NCBI RefSeq assembly: GCF_950295315.1
Contig: NW_026647317.1
Location: 20,615 to 84,614, forward strand
Direction of reading: 5' to 3'
DNA from: Erinaceus europaeus
Lineage: Eukaryota; Chordata; Mammalia; Eulipotyphla; Erinaceidae
DNA: 64,000 nucleotides
Shown here: in pieces, positions 57,601-64,000 of the stretch
Layout: each line of letters begins with the position of its first letter
Position numbering within the stretch: position 1 is the first letter of the stretch
Made by a program: the position numbers and the translations under genes
Notes under the pieces: model-generated
What the model was told of the DNA's origin: nothing
Databases searched by the model: none
Seen by the model: only the letters and a program-made list of their open reading frames with translations

Positions 57601-57654
57601 AAAATAAAAAATAAACATAAATAATTTTTTTAAATTTAAATTTACTTATTTATT

Positions 57655-58930
57655 TTAAAAAGAGATGTTAACAAAACCTTAGGGTAGGAGGGGTACAACT
57701 CCACACAACTCCCACCACCAGATCTCTATATCCCATCCCCTCCCCTGATAGCTTTCCTATTCTTTATCCATTTGGGAGTATGGACCCAAGGTCATTGTGG
57801 GTTGCAGAAGGTGGAAAGTCTGGCTTTTGTAATTGCTTCCCTGCTGAACATGGGCGTTGACTGGTCAATCCATACTCTCAGTCTGCCTCTCTCTTTCCCT
57901 AGTAGGGTGGGGCTCTGGGGAAGCGGAGCTCCAGGACACATTGGTCGTCTGTCCAGGGAAGTCTGGTTGGCATCCTGCTGGCATCTGGAACCTGGTGGCT
58001 GAAAAGAGAGTTAACATACAAATCCAAATAAATTGTTGAACAATTATGGACATAAAGGCTGGAATAGTGCAGATGAAGTGATGGGGGGGCTACTCACTGC
58101 AGACTATTGTGTACTTTTGCTTTCAGGTATATATTTTGCCCTAGCTTATAGATACGTGTGAACAAATGCTCTATCTCAGGGGACCTGGTCTATATCTAGG
58201 TTTTGAGACTGTGTTAGGAAGTGAACCACCTGGAATGGAATTAGAGAATACTATGAAAGGAAAGGTCTCACCCGAGTGATGAAGCTGAAGGGTTGTCATT
58301 TTACACCTGAAGTCTCTGGATATAGTCTGAAGTGAAGCATGCTGAGGTGACACTTGTGATTGATTGATTAGGTTATGATCATCAGATGCAATATTATTTG
58401 ATATGAGTTGAGAGAAGCATGCGGGAAAGTGGGTCTCACCCTAGGGTTCCAGGACTGGTGGAAATATAGGCTTTATAGTAGAAATGTGAGGTTCCTGCTG
58501 TCTTAGGATTCAAGAAGACAATGGATAGTTATTGTTATCATCACATTATTTGGTAATTGGGTTAACTTTGAAAAGTCCCTTTGTTAGGATTTGCTGTATA
58601 ATACCCAACATCTTGTATATAGCTTTGCCACTGATTGCTTCTGTTCTCCCTGGTCTAGGCTTTTGAGAGAGTCAACATATCAAAGACTCAGCCTATGTAT
58701 TAAAAAGACTCAGTCTGTGTTTCAAAAAGTTTGAGGCATACAATCAATTTTTCCCCTCTCGTATTAATTAAATAGTGATTTTTATGACTACCATTTAATA
58801 GGAGTGTACATAGACACCATTCCCACCACCAAAAGACTTTGTCCCCTCCCACCCCCTGCCTCCCCGGGAAGCTGAATGTTCACCCTCCCTCTCATCACAG
58901 GGTTTTTACTTTGGTGCCCTACTCTAGATT
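57655..58930 (-). mobile_element. Family X element, minus
   Basis: About 1.28 kb, the same short form as at 40560-41875. At its 5' end (complement near 58920) it continues into 'aaaagcaggatctgactaaa', which is then joined to an L1 ORF2 segment. It is absent from the paralogous place near 28760 in the left arm. Confidence 0.75.
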
Positions 58931-58934
58931 TAGT

Positions 58935-59055
58935 CAGATCCTGCTTTTAGTTTTACATTCCCACCAGCAGTGCAGAAGGGTTCCTCTGTCCCCACAGCCT
59001 CTCCAGCATTTGTTGCTGCCGTCCTTTTTGATGTATGCCATTCTCATACATGTTT
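58935..59055 (-). mobile_element. L1 ORF2 C-terminal fragment joined to family X
   Basis: Complement encodes [20 protein letters not shown], the conserved L1 ORF2 C-terminal block, followed directly by family X sequence. Confidence 0.75.
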
Positions 59056-59059
59056 GCTT

Positions 59060-59700
59060 GTTAGCTATCAAGCTTATGCAAAAATTACTGAAGTCATGGC
59101 TTACAAAATTATTAACAGTATAATTCCACAATGTTCCCACCACTGGAGTTCTGTGTCCCTATTTCCTCTATTCGAAACTGCAGTGGTTATCCCAAGGTCA
59201 CAGATAAGTGTTGAATATTATTTCTGTAAATACGTATATATGCCAATATTTATTATTTTTTATTAGTGATTTAATAATGATCACACAATTTCCACCACTA
59301 GAGTTCCACATCCCATCCCCTCCTTTGGAAGCTTCCCTATTCTTTATACCTCTGGGAGTATGGACCAACATTCTTTATGAGGTGCAGAAGGTGGGAGTTC
59401 TGGCTTCTGTAACTGCTTCTCTGCTGGATATGAGTTCTGAAAGTTTGATCCATACCCCCAGCCTGTTCCTATCTTTCCCTAGTGGGGCAGTTGTCCATTT
59501 TTTCTATGGTCCAGCCTTCACTTCCTGTCTAACTCATTCCTACAAGCATTACTATTTCTGAATGTCCTTCCTTTTTTCCTCTTCTCTTTCTTGGTCCTGT
59601 TGGAACTGGATTTCAGAGCCCTCTAGTCACCTTCCCCTAACATTTCTCTCCCTCTGGGAGTATGGACCAAAGTTCTTTAAGGGGTACAGAGATGGGAGTT
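59060..59700 (-). mobile_element. Older relatives of family X (right arm)
   Basis: Inverted paralogue of 28100-28800, with 'gggagtatggacca' occurring twice and 'aattccacaatgttcccacc'. Confidence 0.55.
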
Positions 59701-59842
59701 TATTAACTTTTTAAAATTTTCTACCAGAGTTATCACTGGGACTCAGTGCCTGCATAAGGAATATATTTCTCCTACGGTCCATCACCCTCTTCCCCCTTTT
59801 CATATTTTTTATTTGGTAGGAGAGAAATAAACTGAGAGGTGG

Positions 59843-60281
59843 GGCCAGATGATGGTGCACCTGGTTGAGTGTACATGTTACAATGTGCAATGACCTTGGT
59901 TCAAGCCCTCAGCCCCCACCTGCATGGGGAAAGGTTGAGTGGTGAAGCAGGTCTGCAGGTGTCTCTTTTTCTCTTCCTATCTCCTTCTACCCTCTTGATT
60001 TCTGGCTGTCTTTAGCCAATAAATAAAGATAGTGATAATTAAAAAAAAAGAAAGAAAGAAGGGTCAGGCAGTAGTGCAGTGGATTAAGCACACAAGGACC
60101 GGCATAAGGATTCCAGTTGGAGCCCCTGGCGACACCTGCAGGAGCATCGCTTCATGAGCAGAGAAGCAGGTCTGCAGGTGTCTATCTTTCCCCCTCTCTG
60201 TCTTCCTGTCCTTTCTCAATTTCTTCTTGCCTTATCCAATAACAACAACTGCAACAACAACAACAATGATAAACAAGGGCA

Positions 60282-60313
<32 letters not shown>

Positions 60314-60500
60314 AAGAAACAGAGGGGAGGAGAGAAATAAGGAGAGTGGAAGAGAGATACCTGCAGCCCTGTTTCACAGCTGTGAAGCTTCTCTTCTGCA
60401 GCTGGGGACTGGGGCCTTGAGTCTTGGTCCCGCACATAGTAAGTAACATGTGCTTTCTACTGAGTGTGCTACTGGGAGCATGCTTGAATATATTCTCTTA
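59843..60500. mobile_element. SINE-B (+), SINE-A (+) and SINE-B (-)
   Basis: SINE-B 59843-60030 with AATAAATAAAG tail; SINE-A 60060-60300; SINE-B minus 60320-60490. Inverted paralogue of 27250-27990. Confidence 0.8.
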
Positions 60501-60519
60501 TAAAATTTTTATTTATGAA

Positions 60520-61241
60520 AAGGAAACACTGATAAAAACCATAGGATAAGAGGGGTACAACTTCATGCAATCATGAACCTAAAGGCTGGAATCGTTCAGG
60601 TGAATAGTTGGGGTGGTCTCTGTGTTATAGATAGTAGTCCTATTTTGATTATATTCCAAAGGGTCTGTGGCTATACTAGTTTTTTTTTCTTCTGAGCCTG
60701 ACATCTGATATATAGGTGGATCCATGTTATTGTCTGGGGAGATGGTGTCATGGATGGCAAAAGCGCCAGAAAGCTGGATCAGGGAAAAGAGTAGCTCCCA
60801 AATATGGGAAAGGTGTATAAATATATATAAATATAAATCCCATTGATTTGATGTGATCAGGGGCCCATATTCATCCTAGGAGCCTATGTGACCTCTGAAT
60901 CCCTGTAGATCTGAGCTCACATTCTGTGGTAATAAGTAGGAATGTTCCAAGCTGTCCCAATCAGCCCATCTTCCTCAGGTGTAGCACAGAGTATGTTGTC
61001 CAGCCTTTCTTCAGAGGATGGAATATTCTCTACCATTGTTGATCCAAGTTGAAGGCAAGGTTTTATGGGGAGCCCACAGAGTGGTCTTTTTTGTTGTTCC
61101 TGATAGAGGTGACTGATAACTATGGAGAGAGGGATTTATTTGAGGTCTAGGTCCATCATGTCTGTTTGGGAATCAATCTCAGGACTCCCCAAATAGGGCC
61201 CCAGCTGATGGGGTGGCCTGATAGTGACTAAAGAGTCTCAT
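60520..61241 (-). mobile_element. Family X 5'-truncated element, minus
   Basis: From the tail side ('gataaaaaccataggataag') to 'gtgactaaagagtc'. Inverted paralogue of 26490-27245 and carrying the same internal deletion. Confidence 0.75.
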
Positions 61242-61424
61242 ATTGTACCAAAGTAAAAGACTCTGGGTTGGGGGGGGGGAATACAGGTCCAAGAAGGATG
61301 ATAGTGGACCTAGTGGGGGTTGTATTGTTACATGGAAAACTGGGGAATGTTATGCATGTACAAACTATTGTATTTACCATTGAATGTAAAACATTAATTC
61401 CCCAATAAAGAAAAATTTTAAAAA
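61242..61424 (+). mobile_element. L1 3' tail insertion
   Basis: About 180 bp of young L1 3' UTR ('ttgtaccaaagtaaaagact' to 'ccccaataaagaaaaatttt'). The left arm near 26510 is uninterrupted, so it inserted after duplication. Right-arm homology resumes for about 30 bases and ends near 61455. Confidence 0.85.
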
Positions 61425-61455
61425 GTGTGCCAGTCTCTTGCCCTTATTCAGTTTT

Positions 61456-62160
61456 TGCACTGTCTCTCCCTCCTGTGGCTCCTACCCCTGCCAAAGCCCC
61501 TAATTCCCCCTCTGGAAACCTCAACTCTGCAGATAGAATCCAAGACTTTGTTTTTGGTGGACTTTCCTATTCCTGGGCTTTTAAAAATATAATTTGGGCT
61601 GGGTGGTGGTGCACCTGGTTGAGCACACATGTTACAGTGCACAAGGACTGGGGTTCGAGCCCCTTCCCCCCACCTGCAGTGGGAAAGCTTCACAAGTGGT
61701 AAAGCAGGTGTCTCTCTGTCTCTCTCCCTCTCTATCACCCCCTTCCCTCTTTGTTTCTGGATGTCTGTATTCAAATAAATAAATAAAGATAGTTATAAAA
61801 AATATTATTTATTTACTTTGGATAGATATGGAAATTGAGAGGAAACAGTGAGATAGAGAGGGAGAGATACCCACAGCACTGCTCCGCTGTTTTTAAAGCT
61901 TTTCTCCTGCAGGTGGGGACTAAGGACTTGAACTTGGGTACTAGTGCATGGTAATGTGTGTGCTCTACCAGGTGCTCCACCACCTGGCTCTTTTGTGTGT
62001 GTGTTGTTTTGAGATGTGTTTAATCACTTTTGTGAGAGAGAGAGAGAGGGGAAGGGAAGCCACTCTACTGTGGTACAGAAGGGGCCAGGGATCAAACCCA
62101 GGGCCTCACACATGTGACCCCTGTGCTCTGCCTGCTCAGCTACCTCCCAGGCTGCCTTCT
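61456..62160. mobile_element. Short unique segment, then three SINEs
   Basis: 61456-61590 is unique. SINE-B plus 61592-61795 ('gtggtggtgcacctggttga', tail AAATAAATAAAG). SINE-B-like minus 61800-61995. Another minus SINE-D-like copy 62000-62155 ('ctctgcctgctcagctacct'). Confidence 0.7.
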
Positions 62161-62409
62161 TTTCTGCTGTGCCTTCTCCACACAAGTGAGATCACCCCAC
62201 AATCCTCTCCCACATCCTCAGACTCCTGACTTCCTCCCTTCCTCCCCAACCCCTCCCCTAAACCCTTCTCCTGACTATTGCTCTGGAGACCAGCTGTAGA
62301 CAGAACCCCTGCTGGTATGTAAGTCATGGATAGCACCTGTGAATTCACAATCCTGTGGGCATTTGTAATAGGAAACAAAGCTAAAAACAAACAAACAAAC
62401 AAACAAAAC

Positions 62410-62475
62410 CTCTGTCCAGCTTTAGGTCTGGCACATGATAGGTGTTCAGTTAAAGATGGTTGATGGAATGAATGT
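62410..62475 (+). mobile_element. L2 3' end
   Basis: 'ggtctggcacatgataggtg.tca.t.aa...ttg.tggaatgaatg' follows the ancient L2 3' consensus ('gcctggcacatagtaggtgctcaataaatgtttgttgaatgaatg'). Confidence 0.75.
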
Positions 62476-62564
62476 AAAGGCCTTAGAAAGAATGCTCTAG
62501 AGGTAGCATGATAGTTGTGATTTTAAGCATTCAGCCCCCTTACAGACACCAATTACCATTATTA

Positions 62565-62820
62565 TTATTCAGTTATTTATTGGTTATTTCCTGGGCTTCA
62601 TTGATATGGGCTAATTTTGTTTGTTTGCAGACAGAGATTGAGATAGATAGATAGGTAGGTAGGTAGATAGATAGATGATAGGTAGATAGAGAAGGCAGAG
62701 AGGCCAAGAGAGTAAAGGAGACCACAGCACTGAAGCTTTTCAGTGTATTAGGGACCACGCTTGAACCTGGGTCCTGCACATGGCAAAGGAGCGCACTATT
62801 CGAGTAAGCTATTTTCCAGC
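62565..62820 (-). mobile_element. SINE-B-like copy, minus, with (GATA/GGTA)n
   Basis: The body contains a TAGATAGATAGGTAGG microsatellite (62642-62690). The complement has a 'ggttcaagcgtgg' box-B-like stretch near 62760. Confidence 0.6.
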
Positions 62821-63147
62821 TTTTAGATATTTTGTGGCCTAGACACTAGTGGATAAAACAACCTCTGTCTTTTGTTTGGATGCACTATGCCAAAGCCAGT
62901 CCATGTTTTTCTTTTTTACTCTGGGGAAGAGGGGTAAGAGATGGTGAGGGAATTTGGGGTCCTGGTGCATGATGGTGGGAAGGGACCTTGTTTGGGGATG
63001 AGAGTGTTTTGCAGACACCATGCAGGATATGAGAGACTCCCCATGTGTCAGCAGCTGTACCTTAAACCATTAACCCTCCTCCTCCAGTAAAATGATAAAC
63101 AAACAAACAAAAAACCCAGCCATAGTCCTTGCCCCTATATTGTTCTC

Positions 63148-63190
<43 letters not shown>

Positions 63191-63350
63191 CAGTAGATAA
63201 ATAGGAAAACATGTTTCTGTTTCCACCTGTGATGAATTCCCTGACACAGCACCAGAGCTTTGCTCCTATGTGGGGGGAAGTAGGGGGGTCTAACAGGGGG
63301 CTCTGATTAAACAGCGAGAACCTAAGCTTACTCATGGGTGGGGTTTGGAG
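62821..63350. other. Unique sequence with (TG)n at 63153-63190
   Basis: The (TG)n tract is about 38 bp. No gene, RNA or mobile element recognised around it. Confidence 0.6.
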
Positions 63351-63359
63351 GGTCTTTCA

Positions 63360-63600
63360 ATCTTTTTTATTTTTAGTTACTGATTTAATATTGATTTAGA
63401 AAATTGTAAGATAACAGAGGTATAGTTCCATACAGCTCCACCACCAGAGTTCTGTGTCCCATCCTCTACATTGGAAACTGCAGTGGTTCTCCCAAGGTCA
63501 CTGATATAGGCAGATTCTATATAACTACCTATCTATATGTACACATATATATCCCCCCCATTTTTTCAATAGTCCTGCCTGCCTTCACTTCCTTTCTATT
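63360..63600 (-). mobile_element. Old family-X-like fragment, minus
   Basis: 'tgatttaatattgatttaga', 'ccaccaccagagttctgtgtcc' and 'gaaactgcagtggttctccc' recur at 59110-59210 and (inverted) 28640-28720. Confidence 0.55.
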
Positions 63601-64000
63601 TCACCCCTACACTTATTACTACTTCCAGGTGTCTTTCCTTTTTTTTTTTTTTTCCTCCCTCCTCTTCTCGCTCAGGTAAGAGAAACAGTGCCTGCTTGCC
63701 ATCTTCTTCTGGTGTTTTCCAGATTCACTTCCCTTCCATTATTGGTATAAAAACTAGATTCCTGGGTGGGGTTTTATTCATTTTTCTTACTCCAAGGAAA
63801 AGGAAGACAAGACTGAGAATATGGAACCCTGCTGATCAGTTGTCAACTTCAAAAATAGGTTTTGAGCAACTGGGCAGATTAGACATAAAGCTGCACAGTT
63901 CATTGATGATGGGACAATAGCAGTATGTTCTTTCTCTCTCAGTTGAAATTCAATTACATGTGGGTGGGAGGGGGACTAGTACCTTTCAATTTGCTCTTTT
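63601..64000. other. No gene recognised at window end
   Basis: Pyrimidine-rich tract at 63635-63665, then apparently unique sequence. No motif in the 74-codon frame at 63696-63920. Confidence 0.5.

Noticed and set aside
63696..63920. 74-codon frame near the window end
   Set aside because: No recognisable family, no promoter; length within chance.

Overview
This window is mammalian nuclear DNA, most probably from a hedgehog (Erinaceidae, Erinaceus-like). That inference rests on the many young tRNA-derived SINEs of the Erinaceus type (tRNA-like head, 'aagcaggtctgcaggtgtct' core, pyrimidine-rich body, CAA/AAT-rich tail) and on a young L1 lineage. There is no bacterial-style gene density, and most long open frames lie in repeats or antisense to real genes.

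The only protein-coding family I can support is a cluster of five PRR23-like (proline-rich protein 23) single-exon genes. It was recognised from the N-terminal RPRS...W...GG...P.KR.R pattern and the C-terminal PLPPSP...LPKRP...KARRRLFQE pattern. B (9762-10574, +) and D (51444-52259, -) are intact. A (about 7633-8419, -), C (38441-39260, -) and E (53193-53814, +) are broken. A/B and D/E are divergent (head-to-head) pairs in mirror-image blocks: about 4.4-14.07 kb against 47.9-56.2 kb. C lies in a further block (26.5-39.6 kb) whose 3' flank is an inverted copy of E's 3' flank (53.2-61.5 kb). Repeats present in one arm and absent from the other give a relative history: the C block split first; L1 fragments then entered the promoter region shared by A/B and D/E; an LTR entered the A/E flank; A/B and D/E were then duplicated in inverted orientation; later a SINE entered beside A, and a full-length L1 and a second LTR entered beside C.

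Layout. 1-1.2 kb: no gene seen. 1.2-2.2 kb: G-rich minisatellite. 2.3-5 kb: retroposons. 5-14 kb: PRR23 pair A/B. 14-26 kb: retroposons, an old L1 carrying a chimeric young L1 and a 5S rRNA-derived element. 26.5-39.6 kb: block with the full-length L1 and PRR23 copy C. 40-47.9 kb: retroposons and an MRPL42 processed pseudogene. 47.9-56 kb: PRR23 pair D/E. 56-61.5 kb: the rest of the inverted arm. 61.5-64 kb: SINEs, an L2 end, simple repeats.

Repeat names used below are my own labels. SINE-A: the main tRNA-like hedgehog SINE. SINE-B: 'cacctggttgagcgcaca' head, AATAAA tail. SINE-C: 'agatagcataatggttatgc' head. SINE-D: seen in minus sense as 'gagaaagataggagag'. Family X: an abundant poly(A)-tailed element up to about 2 kb that I could not assign. 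All homology statements come from reading the sequence and from memory of the families; no database search was run.
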